A stretch of DNA of 64,000 nt, taken from CBDANZ01 sp965197865. Lineage in GTDB: Bacteria; Acidobacteriota; Vicinamibacteria; Vicinamibacterales; CAVVIG01. The notes under the pieces were generated by a model that worked only from the letters and a program-made list of their open reading frames with translations, was not told the origin of the DNA and did not search any database. Below are positions 8,312 through 15,272 of this stretch, piece by piece (positions within the stretch are counted from its first letter, which is position 1; each line of letters begins with the position of its first letter). The stretch is taken from assembly GCA_965197865.1 (NCBI GenBank), contig CBDANZ010000004.1:186001-250000 (forward strand), given 5' to 3'. Both the position numbers and the translations under genes were made by a program.

Positions 8312-8537
8312 GCGGCAAACCTCTCTTCCACAGGCTGGCGACATGGTCTGACCGAGCGGGCGGACAGGACTGTGATGGGTCGCTTCGGCCAGGCCCCTAT
8401 TGGGTCACTGCCCACCCGATCAAACCGCATCTGGGTGAGTGCTGCCCGACCCCAGGCCGACAGATCAACGCAAGGACACGAGGTCACTCATACGCAGGGG
8501 TCAGACCTGCTCGGACAGCAACACCATCATGCTCACA
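8312..8537 (-). ncRNA. Candidate bridge RNA region of the IS110 element
   Basis: The 226-base non-coding left end lies immediately upstream of the recombinase start. In experimentally studied IS110 elements this end is transcribed into a structured bispecific guide RNA that pairs with both target and donor DNA. The position and length fit; I did not derive a fold or find the pairing loops, so the call rests on element architecture alone. Confidence 0.45.
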
Positions 8538-9037
8538 GTCATACGCATCGCCGATGGAGGCCAGGGAGGGCATCACGCCGGCGGCGCGGCATCGTTTGCC
8601 GAAGGCGTAGCTGGTGTACTGGCACCCGCGATCCGAGTGAGGCACGACCGCCTCGGGCCGGCGTGGCGTCAACGCCCTGTCGAGTGCGGCGAGCACGAGC
8701 TCAGTCCGGAGATGCGTCGTCATGGCCCAGCCAACGATGCGCCGCGACCAGACGTCGAGCACGAGGGCGAGATAGAGGAAGCCGGCCCACGTCGGGACGT
8801 ACGTGATGGCGGCCACCCAGAGACGATCCGGGCCCGCTGCAGTGAACTCCCGATCCACTTGATCTAGCGCCCGGTCAGCGGGGGGATCGCCGATCGTCGT
8901 GGTCACGAAGCGCCGCGGCCGCAGGCCCTGCCGGCGCGCTGCGCGCCTCAGGCGGGCCACACGTTTCTTCCCGACCCGCCGGTGGATCGCATGGATCAGG
9001 GCCGTGAGCCCGATGTCCTCCCCGGCCCGTGCCGACG
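8538..9037 (-). pseudogene. IS3-family transposase, N-terminal and core piece, catalytic Asp lost
   Basis: The frame covers HRRVGKKRVARL, then DREFTAAGPDRLWVAAITYV, YLALVLDVWSRRIVGWAM, HSDRGCQYTS and ends SIGDAYD at the IS110 insertion point. This is the rve integrase core of IS3-type transposases. The first catalytic aspartate, normally in WVADITYV, is alanine here (WVAAITYV), so the enzyme was inactive even without the insertion. The upstream end is poorly defined; the reading frame is open to 9086 but only the part from about 9037 is family-like. Confidence 0.8.
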
Positions 9038-9116
9038 GCTGGCCTGCCCGATGTTTTGTACCAGTGGGAATGGAGTCTACATTCACGGGTGATACCGGCG
9101 ATCGCGATGCCGAGGG

Positions 9117-9215
9117 CTATGGTATCGCCAGGCTGTAGGCCATCGGCGCCGGTGGCCGGTAGCCCAGCGAGGAATGCGGGCGCCCGGGATGGTCGTGAAC
9201 CCGCCAGCGTTCGGT
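9117..9215 (-). pseudogene. Second IS3-type transposase C-terminal fragment
   Basis: The minus-strand frame ERWRVHDHPGRPHSSLGYR then PPAPMAYSLAIP-stop is the C-terminal tail of another IS3/IS2-type integrase. It is cut on its upstream side by the inverted repeat of the IS5 element at 9216. It differs from the tail at 6993-7191, so a second element once stood here. Confidence 0.6.
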
Positions 9216-10303
9216 GGCGTTGGTGCACGGCTCCTCAGCTTGGCGCCCGTGGGCGAGCGTCGAGGCCCTGGCCGTGTTGAGGGCCCGTGGCGCACGATCT
9301 CGCTATGAAGTCGAGGGTTCAACCGAAGTACAAGACGAAATACCACGTCGGGAATTGGCCGGCATACGACCGAGGGCTGGTCCAGCGAGGCGACGTGACG
9401 CTGTGGGTGTCTGCTGACGCGCGGGACGCGTGGCGACCGTCGCCGTCTGGTCAACCGGGCGGGCAGCAGCGGTTCTCGGATCTCGCGATCAGCACCACGT
9501 TGACACTCCGACTTGTCTTCCGTCTGCCCTTGCGCCAAGCGGAGGGCTTTGTGCGGTCGGTCCTCGCCTCGATGGACGTCGATCTCGAGGCGCCCGACCA
9601 CACCACGCTTTCTCGCCGGAGTCGGTACCTGGCCGTCGGGCTGCACCGCGTCCCGGTCAAGGGGCCGATTCATCTCCTCGTCGATAGCACGGGCCTCTCG
9701 ATCGCCGGCGAAGGTGAGTGGGCCCCGGCCAAGCACGGCGGTCGCGGCCAGCGCGGCTGGAAGAAGCTCCATCTCGGCGTCGACAGGGCGGGTGTGATCG
9801 TGGCCCACACGTTGACCGAGGCGACGGTCGACGACGCGACGACCGGTGTCGGTTTGATCGAGGCGCTCCACGCCGACCTCGCACGCGTCACGGCCGACGC
9901 GGCCTACGACACGATCGCGTTCTACGCGGCGGCCACGGCCCGGGACGCAATCGTCGTGGTCCCTCCGAACAAGGCGGCACGGGTGTCGCGACGGAGACCA
10001 CGGTCGAGCGCTCGGGATCGCACGATCCGGAAGATGAAGCAGATCGGGCGCCGTCGGTGGAAGGCGGAGGCTGGGTACTATCGGCAGGCCCGCGTGGAGA
10101 ACGCCGTCTTCCGGTACAAGTCGATCATCGGGGACCGCCTTCGCGCCCGAGCTCCCGGAGGGCAACAAGCCGAGGTGCTCATCGCGTGCCACATCTTGAA
10201 TCAGATGACCGACCTGGGAAGGCCAGGCTCGTACGCCATCGGCCGATGAAAGTCCCCTGGGTCGGGATCGTTCTGGGTGGGGTTCGATTCATGCACCAAC
10301 GCC
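9216..10303 (+). mobile_element. IS5-family insertion sequence with matching ends
   Basis: 1088 bp flanked by terminal inverted repeats: left GGCGTTGGTGCACGG at 9216 and right GGCGTTGGTGCATGA read inward from 10303. One intact transposase gene fills it. No clean target duplication is seen, and the two flanks belong to different genes (IS3 tail on the left, AddB-like gene on the right), so a deletion or recombination took place at one end after insertion. Confidence 0.85.
9305..10249 (+). CDS. IS5-family DDE transposase
   Basis: The ATG at 9305 (MKSRVQPKYKTKYHVGNW) is preferred to one at 9287; 314 residues. The N-terminal part has the KYKTKYHVGNWPAYDRGL pattern of IS5-type proteins. DDE residues are visible: D in HLLVDSTGLSI, D in VTADAAYDT, and E in RVENAVFRYK. 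The protein ends SYAIGR, as does the partial copy at 12922-13243. No frameshift is present, so the element looks complete. It carries no passenger gene. Confidence 0.9.
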   Translation: MKSRVQPKYKTKYHVGNWPAYDRGLVQRGDVTLWVSADARDAWRPSPSGQPGGQQRFSDLAISTTLTLRLVFRLPLRQAEGFVRSVLASMDVDLEAPDHTTLSRRSRYLAVGLHRVPVKGPIHLLVDSTGLSIAGEGEWAPAKHGGRGQRGWKKLHLGVDRAGVIVAHTLTEATVDDATTGVGLIEALHADLARVTADAAYDTIAFYAAATARDAIVVVPPNKAARVSRRRPRSSARDRTIRKMKQIGRRRWKAEAGYYRQARVENAVFRYKSIIGDRLRARAPGGQQAEVLIACHILNQMTDLGRPGSYAIGR

Positions 10304-10633
10304 TCGGCGAGTCGCGACCGTACCCACTTCGGGAGTGGTCCGGTGGGATGCAGCAGGAACTGGAGTATTCGGTGCGGGTCGACCGGCTCCCACACGAGCG
10401 CGAGTGAGAGCTTGAGTACTTGGGTGGCCGCCCGAAATCGAGTGTGTCGTCGAAAACCACAGCGCGGTAATCCGGCACGCTCAAGCGCGTTGTCGAGAAT
10501 GATTCCTTCGTGCTCGGCGACTAAGAGCGTCTCACTGATCCGCCCGGATGACAGAAGGAATTCGGCGATAGCGTCCGCAGAGAGATCTCTCGATGCGGAC
10601 TTCACGACAATAAACGACCTGTCACCCTGAAGG
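10304..10633 (-). pseudogene. AddB-like PD-(D/E)XK nuclease/helicase gene, middle piece
   Basis: Minus-strand frame from DRSFIVVKSASRDLSADAI through LVAEHEGIILDNALERAGL, TQVLKLSLALVWEPVDPHR, LQFLLHPTGPLPKWVRSRL. This resembles the inactivated-helicase middle region of AddB-type recombination/repair nucleases. The piece is cut downstream by the right end of the IS5 element at 10303 and upstream by the IS256 element at 10634. Joining it to 12062-12699 after removing the IS and one copy of the 9-bp duplication restores one unbroken frame (EFLQGDRSF). The C-terminal nuclease domain is gone. Confidence 0.65.
10625..10633. repeat. Target-site duplication, left copy
   Basis: CCCTGAAGG, identical to 12062-12070, flanks the IS256-family element. 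Deleting one copy and the element restores the host reading frame. Confidence 0.9.
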
Positions 10634-12061
10634 GGGATGTCCCTCTAGCTGTTGAAATTTAAAGCGGCGGCTCCCTGCTGGTCGTGATAGACGGCCGGTG
10701 GGAAAACCTGGGGCTGAAGCCCCCAGAAAGGAGCCGCCATGAAGAAGTTTGGCACAGGCGTTCGTGGGCGCCAATCAGCATTGCCGGCACCACGGCACCT
10801 TCCATTGGTCGACATCCTGGTCGATGCACAGGCCGAGCTCCAAGAGCTGGTCGTCGCGTCGGGCCTGAAGGTCCTCGCGGCGATGTTGGAAGCGGATCGC
10901 GTGGCCGTGTGCGGTCCGCGGTATGCGCATCAGCCCGCGCGGCGGGCGTCTCGGGCGGGCCATGCGCCCAGCGAAGTCGTGCTGGGGGGCCGCAAGGTCG
11001 CCCTGCGTCGGCCGCGGGTGCGGCGCGACGGGCAGGAGGTCGCGCTGCCATCCGTCCAGGCCTTTACGAACACGGATCCGCTCACCCGGCGCGTGGTCGA
11101 ACAGATGCTCATCGGCGTGGCCACGCGCCAGTATGGCCGGAGTCTAGAACCGCTGGGGGCCGACGTCCGCACGCGGGGCACAAGCAAGAGTGCCGTGAGT
11201 CGGCGGTTTGTGGCGCAGACGCAGGCGCAACTCGATGCGTGGCGGGCAACGCCGCTCGACGACCTCGAGCTGGTGGCGCTACTGATCGATGGGGTCCACG
11301 TCGGCGGCCACTGCATCGTCGTGGCGCTGGGCCTCGATAAAACGGGCGCCAAACACCCGCTGGGCCTCTGGGAAGGGTCAGCGGAGAACACGACCGTGTG
11401 TCAGGGCTTGCTGACCAATCTGCAGAGCCGTGGGCTGCGGACCGACCGCAGTCTGCTCGTCATCCTCGATGGAGCGCAAGCGCTCCACACTGCGGTGATG
11501 CAGACCTTCGGCCCCGCAGCCCTGGTACAACGATGCCAGGTGCATAAACGGCGCAACGTGCTCGAGTATCTGCCCGAGGCCCAGCGTCCGTGGGTGAAGG
11601 CGACCCTCACGCGCGCCTATACGCACACCGACATCAAGGCGGCCCGGCGCTTGTTGCAGGACTTGGCCCGGCGGGTGGACGTCGATTATCCGAGTGCAGC
11701 CGCCAGCATACGGGAAGGGCTCGACGAGACGCTCACCGTAGTCGAGTTGCCGCTCTCGGAGCGGCTCCGCCGATCGCTGGCGACGACCAACGCCGTCGAG
11801 AGCCTCCTGAGCCGGACACGCCACGTGAAGCGGAACGTGAAACGCTGGCGCGGGGGTACGATGGTGCTCCGCTGGGTCGCTGCCGGTGTGCTGGAAGCGG
11901 CCAAAGGATTCCGGCGGGTGAAGGGGTGTAAGGACATGCCCGTGCTGGTCGCCGCGTTGCGAGCACGTGACGCTCAGCTGGGGCTCGATGAATCGTCGGG
12001 GATGGTTGCGTAGTCGTCACCCGAGCCGCCGCTGAATTTCAACAGCGGATGGGACAAGCCC
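10634..12061 (+). mobile_element. IS256-family insertion sequence with 9-bp target duplication
   Basis: 1428 bp with imperfect inverted ends: GGGATGTCCC...GCTGTTGAAATT...AGCGGCGGCTC at the left and GGGCTTGTCCC...GCTGTTGAAATT..AGCGGCGGCTC read inward from the right. The flanks carry the direct repeat CCCTGAAGG (10625-10633 and 12062-12070), the 8-9 bp duplication expected of this family. It split an AddB-like gene. Gene and ends are intact, so insertion is probably recent and the element possibly active. Confidence 0.93.
10739..12013 (+). CDS. IS256-family (mutator-type) transposase
   Basis: 424 residues starting MKKFGTGVRGRQ with GGAG a few bases upstream. The mutator-type DDE core is complete: D in ALLIDGVHVGG, D in LVILDGAQAL, E in TTNAVESLLSR. 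The C/H motif QRCQVHKRRNV, shared by this family, stands between the second D and the E. It fills most of the element at 10634-12061. No stop or frameshift is present. Confidence 0.93.
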   Translation: MKKFGTGVRGRQSALPAPRHLPLVDILVDAQAELQELVVASGLKVLAAMLEADRVAVCGPRYAHQPARRASRAGHAPSEVVLGGRKVALRRPRVRRDGQEVALPSVQAFTNTDPLTRRVVEQMLIGVATRQYGRSLEPLGADVRTRGTSKSAVSRRFVAQTQAQLDAWRATPLDDLELVALLIDGVHVGGHCIVVALGLDKTGAKHPLGLWEGSAENTTVCQGLLTNLQSRGLRTDRSLLVILDGAQALHTAVMQTFGPAALVQRCQVHKRRNVLEYLPEAQRPWVKATLTRAYTHTDIKAARRLLQDLARRVDVDYPSAAASIREGLDETLTVVELPLSERLRRSLATTNAVESLLSRTRHVKRNVKRWRGGTMVLRWVAAGVLEAAKGFRRVKGCKDMPVLVAALRARDAQLGLDESSGMVA

Positions 12062-12070
12062 CCCTGAAGG
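12062..12070. repeat. Target-site duplication, right copy
   Basis: CCCTGAAGG, the second copy of the duplication made by the IS256-family element. Confidence 0.9.
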
Positions 12071-12699
12071 AACTCGGAGTTTGCGATTCGGTCTTCGTCA
12101 CGATTGACCATCGAGAGCAGTCTTGTCTGTACGAGCTTGAGATCTGATCCGTCCGGGCCGGTAGTCGTGGGCTCAAGACCGGCGGCCGGCACCCATGGCA
12201 GTGCATCAATCACGCGCTGCCAAACGTGTGAGAGGTCGTCAAGGGGCGAGTGGAGTTCCACGCGCTCGAATTGAGTGCGGCGCTCTTTGAGGACCTCCGC
12301 TATCCGCTGCAAGCGCTCGCCGTGTGTGGGCGGTACCCGCCCCTTGGCGATGGCCTCGACGGCGGCCATGTCCGCGAGTCGTGCGGGTGCATCGTCCGGG
12401 AAGGTGCCGTCCCAGCCCGCCTCGTACCACTGTTCTCGCCAATCGAGGAGAGTGCGCGCAACGTTGACAGGGTCGATTTCAAATGAGCGGTGGAAGAATC
12501 GGTCCGGCGATGAAGCCTCTCGCAGGCACTGGAGATAGCTGAAGGGCGCTTCGCTCGGGTGCGGGTTTGGCGTCGGCAGCCCGAGCTGGGTTTCTAGGAC
12601 TTCCAGCAGGCCTTTTGGGCCGAGCGTTGTCGCCCCCACCACAGTCTGCGGAACCTCTGGCTTCAAGCCGTCCAGGTGGAGTCCGAAAACGATATGCAT
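12062..12699 (-). pseudogene. AddB-like nuclease/helicase gene, N-terminal piece
   Basis: Start ATG at 12699 (MHIVFGLHLDGLKPEVPQ), with AAGGACAAGG just ahead. The fragment covers about 212 residues: VVGATTLGPKGLLEVLETQL, SYLQCLREASSPDRFFHRSF, HGERLQRIAEVLKERRTQF, and ends NSEFLQG at the IS256 insertion. Domain order fits the N-terminal part of AddB-like/PD-(D/E)XK exonucleases of Acidobacteria and Proteobacteria that work in double-strand-break repair with an AddA-like helicase. No addA-like gene is nearby. The gene name is not assigned because only motif style supports the family. Confidence 0.6.
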
Positions 12700-12816
12700 G
12701 CCCTTGTCCTTAGAGCAACTCGCCACGCTGCTATACTCGTCTTTGTTAGGTTCAGTACTCGGTTACGTCCCACTTCGGCCTCCGGCTGTACCGAATTCCA
12801 GAGTGAGGCGTGTTTC

Positions 12817-12858
12817 CGGGTGATGTCCCTACCGCTGTTGAAATTCGGCGGCGGATCG
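12817..12858. repeat. Orphan IS256 terminal repeat
   Basis: GATGTCCC, then GCTGTTGAAATT and GGCGGCGG in the same order and spacing as the left end of the element at 10634. It stands alone: the sequence that follows is an IS5 fragment. It marks a second, now deleted, copy of the same or a close IS256 element. Confidence 0.7.
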
Positions 12859-12921
12859 GATGAGATTCTACGCGACGTTCACCACTGAGGCCCCCAGGCC
12901 GAGCTGTTGGTCGCGTGCGCG

Positions 12922-13243
12922 GAGGGCGGTGACGAGGCGGGGTGCGACAGTCATAATCCCACCGGCCAAGACGGCGAACCTCTTTGGCCACGGCCCGCGG
13001 TCGCCCGCGCGGGATCGGACGATCACGTTGGTGAAGCAGCTCGGACGGCGCCGTTGGAAGAAGGCGTCAGGGTACCATCGTCAGGGCCGGGTGGAGAACG
13101 CGTTCTTCCGCTACAAGTCCATCATCGGTGATGGCCTTCGCGCCCGGAGTCCAGCTGGGCAGGGAAGTGAGGCCGTCCTCGGCTGCGAGATCCTGAATCG
13201 GATGACCGCCCTCGGCCGACCAGTGTCGTATCGCATCGGCCGG
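12922..13243 (+). pseudogene. IS5-family transposase C-terminal fragment
   Basis: Frame GATVIIPPAKTANLFG, ARDRTITLVKQLGRRRWKK, RVENAFFRYKSIIGDGLR, ending VSYRIGR-stop. It is close to, but not identical with, the intact transposase at 9305-10249. The first two catalytic aspartates are gone. The matching right inverted end (...GATTCGTGCAACAACGCC) finishes at 13299, only a few bases before the integrase remnant. Confidence 0.85.
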
Positions 13244-13307
13244 TGAGGATCCTGTCGGTGGGTATCGTGCGGGCCGGTGACGATTCGTGCAACAACGCCC
13301 TCGGCAC

Positions 13308-13637
13308 CTGCGCGGCCAGCGGGTCGTCTGCGATACCCAGGGGGAGTCGTTCATGCAGAAGCGCGTCCGGACAGCGGTGCTCCGGGCGATGCGGCGTGCG
13401 GGGCTCAAGCGCGGCGGCGTCCATACGCTGCGGCATACGTTCTGCTCGCACCTGGCGATGAAAGGGGCGCCCGCCAGGGCCATCCAGGAGCTGGCGGGGC
13501 ACCAGGACCTGTCCACGACGCAGCGCTACATGCATCTGAGTCCCGCGACCTTGGATGCGGCGATCCGGCTCCTCGATGGAGACGGATCGTTTGTGAACCG
13601 TGGAGAGATAGTGGAGACGGCGGGAACAGACAGCTAA
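13308..13637 (+). pseudogene. Tyrosine recombinase (phage integrase) C-terminal fragment
   Basis: About 105 residues: RVRTAVLRAMRRAGLKR, HTLRHTFCSHLAMKGAP, QELAGHQDLSTTQRYMHL. The HxLRH box, the GH box and the nucleophilic tyrosine (QRYMHL) are kept; the N-terminal core-binding domain and the first catalytic arginine are missing, cut by the IS5 end at 13299. It is convergent with the tmRNA gene and ends 23 bases from its 3' end, the place where island integrases normally sit. It is likely the remnant of the enzyme that inserted the block at 3500-13650. Confidence 0.8.
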
Positions 13638-13660
13638 GTGCTTGAAAACACAGATCTTAG

Positions 13661-14014
13661 TGGTGGAGGCGGCGGGAGTCGAACCCGCGTCCGAGAGTCC
13701 TTCCCCGTGGGACTCTACATGCTTGTCCGCTTCTGGTTTCTCATGTCAGGCGTGAGGAAGCGGCGAAAAACCGCCAGACACCAGACCCGGTAAGTCTCGC
13801 GGCCAGACGCCGAGCCGCCATCTGATCGCCAGCCTGTTTAATGACATCTGGTCCCTAACCACCAGGCGAGGTCAGGGCAGACGCTCACTGCTTATTAAGC
13901 AGCGAGAGCGTACTGAGTATCCGCAGTTAACGGATGTTCCATCGGATTTACGAGTCGATGGGGCTCGGCATGCATCCTGCGAGTCCTTACCCCCGTCGAA
14001 GCCGTGTCGCCCCC
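13661..14014 (-). ncRNA. ssrA: Transfer-messenger RNA (tmRNA)
   Basis: The 3' end reads GGTTCGACTCCCG...CCTCCACCA with encoded CCA; the 5' end GGGGGCG pairs with CGCCTCC to form the 7-bp acceptor stem (one G-U). The 5' part contains GACACGGCTTCGACGGGGG, the usual tmRNA start. A resume frame near 13924 codes for ADTQYALAA followed by two stops. Length about 354 bases is normal. The molecule rescues stalled ribosomes with SmpB. A near-consensus promoter lies 48-76 bases upstream, so the transcript has a leader removed by RNase P. Confidence 0.96.
13895..13924 (-). other. tmRNA proteolysis-tag reading frame
   Basis: Codons GCG GAT ACT CAG TAC GCT CTC GCT GCT TAA encode ADTQYALAA, with a second TAA directly after. 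The YALAA end is the signal for ClpXP-type proteases. The resume codon is inferred as GCG by analogy. Confidence 0.85.
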
Positions 14015-14061
14015 CATGGTGAAGAGATGGCTGGCGGAAATCGTCTCGCGTTCGATTCGCT

Positions 14062-14090
14062 ATTGTACGGCCCCCATGGCCTGTGGTCAA
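14062..14090 (-). promoter_or_regulatory. Sigma-70 promoter of ssrA
   Basis: On the minus strand TTGACC (14085-14090), 17 bases, then TACAAT (14062-14067). Spacing is ideal and both boxes are within one base of consensus. Transcription would begin near 14055, about 40 bases before the mature tmRNA 5' end. Confidence 0.8.
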
Positions 14091-14187
14091 ATATATGAAC
14101 CTATTGAACTTGTCAGGCTGCATGCTTGACCTTGTCCGGAGGACCTTCGCATAATTTGAGACGACCCCCGCATTACTTGAGTCGCGC

Positions 14188-15243
14188 ATGGTACTTGAGG
14201 ACGAGCTTCGACGCGCATTCGACACGCTGACCGACCGCCTTCGCGATGAGGTGAGGCGCCATCTCGCCGAAGCGACGCCGGCGCTGACCACCGCCGTCGA
14301 GACCACACGCGCCGAAGCGGCCGCACAGGCGCGTGCCGCCACACAGCAGGAAGCCGCCCTGGCGCTCGCCACCGCAGAGCAGGAATTTGCCGCGGTGCTG
14401 GTCGAGGCGCAGGAGGCTTCTGAGCAGCGCGGCCGTGAAGCGGGCCGGCAGGACGGGTTTGTTGCGGGCAGACAGGTCGGCTACGACGCCGGTCGACAGG
14501 ATGGTTTTTCCGCGGGCCGCGAGGAAGGCCTCGCTCTAGGTCGGGAGCAAGGACGCGAAGAAGCGCGTCAAGAGGGACGTCAAGAAGGACGTGACGAGCT
14601 GCGCGCGGCTCTCAAGCCCGAAGCTCGTGAGGCGAGCCAACGGCTCGTCGACGCGATTCGCGCGATCGATCGCGGGCGGTCTCTGTCCGAGATCCTCGAC
14701 CTGCTGGCGAGCTCGGCGAGCCGCGAAGCGGCGCGCGTCGGCGTGCTGCTCGTCGGCGGCGCCAAGCTCCGTGGCTGGCGCTTCATCGGATTCGGACCGG
14801 GGTTGGAGGAAGCAAGCGCGTTCGAGATCCCACTCGCCGAGGGCGGCATCATGGTCGAGGCTGTGCACAGCGGCGCGACGGCGTTGGCCTTCAGCGGGTC
14901 AGATCGCCCGCGACCCTCGTTCGCCAAGCTGCCGCCGGGCCGCGAAACCCTCGCCGTGCCGGTGTCCATCAGCGGTCAGGTCGTTGCCGTGTTGTACGCC
15001 GATCAGGGCGCCGGCGATCCGGCCGACACCGATTCGCGGTGGGCCTGGGCGTCGGTTCTGGAAGTGATGGCGCGGCACGCGACTCGCTATCTCGAAGCGA
15101 CGACGGCCTTTCGAGCGGCCCAGGTCTTGACCCAACGTCCTGACGTCCCTTCCTCGCAAGCCTTCCTCGCTCCGGCGTCACCACGCTCTGCGGGAGTTTC
15201 GGACAAGGACGGTGACGAAGACCAGGCGGCGAGGAGAAGGTAG
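14188..15243 (+). CDS. Coiled-coil GAF-domain-like protein with GRxxG repeats
   Basis: 351 residues. Residues 1-75 are an alanine/glutamate-rich coiled coil. Residues about 80-140 carry a run of GR..G.. repeats (GREAGRQDGFVAGRQVGYDA, GRQDGFSAGREEGLALGREQ), a spacing of 4-8 residues that could pack as a glycine-rich helix bundle. Residues about 160-310 look like a GAF fold: ILDLLASSASREAARVGVL, AVPVSISGQVVAVLYADQ. The tail is disordered. GAF domains bind small ligands or serve as dimer modules; no output domain is attached. It is divergent from ssrA and 30 bases ahead of the transglycosylase gene. Function unknown. Confidence 0.65.
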   Translation: MVLEDELRRAFDTLTDRLRDEVRRHLAEATPALTTAVETTRAEAAAQARAATQQEAALALATAEQEFAAVLVEAQEASEQRGREAGRQDGFVAGRQVGYDAGRQDGFSAGREEGLALGREQGREEARQEGRQEGRDELRAALKPEAREASQRLVDAIRAIDRGRSLSEILDLLASSASREAARVGVLLVGGAKLRGWRFIGFGPGLEEASAFEIPLAEGGIMVEAVHSGATALAFSGSDRPRPSFAKLPPGRETLAVPVSISGQVVAVLYADQGAGDPADTDSRWAWASVLEVMARHATRYLEATTAFRAAQVLTQRPDVPSSQAFLAPASPRSAGVSDKDGDEDQAARRR

Positions 15244-15272
15244 AAGTTCGACGTCAGAAATCAAAGTTAGAA

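Larger units (their letters stand above)
7192..8537 (-). mobile_element. Intact IS110-family insertion sequence inside an IS3 element
   Basis: About 1346 bp bounded by the two halves of the IS3 transposase gene. It holds one full-length DEDD recombinase gene (7229-8311), a long non-coding end upstream of it (226 bp, 8312-8537) and a short end downstream (about 37 bp). There are no terminal inverted repeats and no obvious target duplication, as expected for this family. A long left end ahead of the gene is the layout of the IS110 subgroup rather than IS1111. Ends are placed from the interrupted reading frame and may be off by a few bases. Confidence 0.85.
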
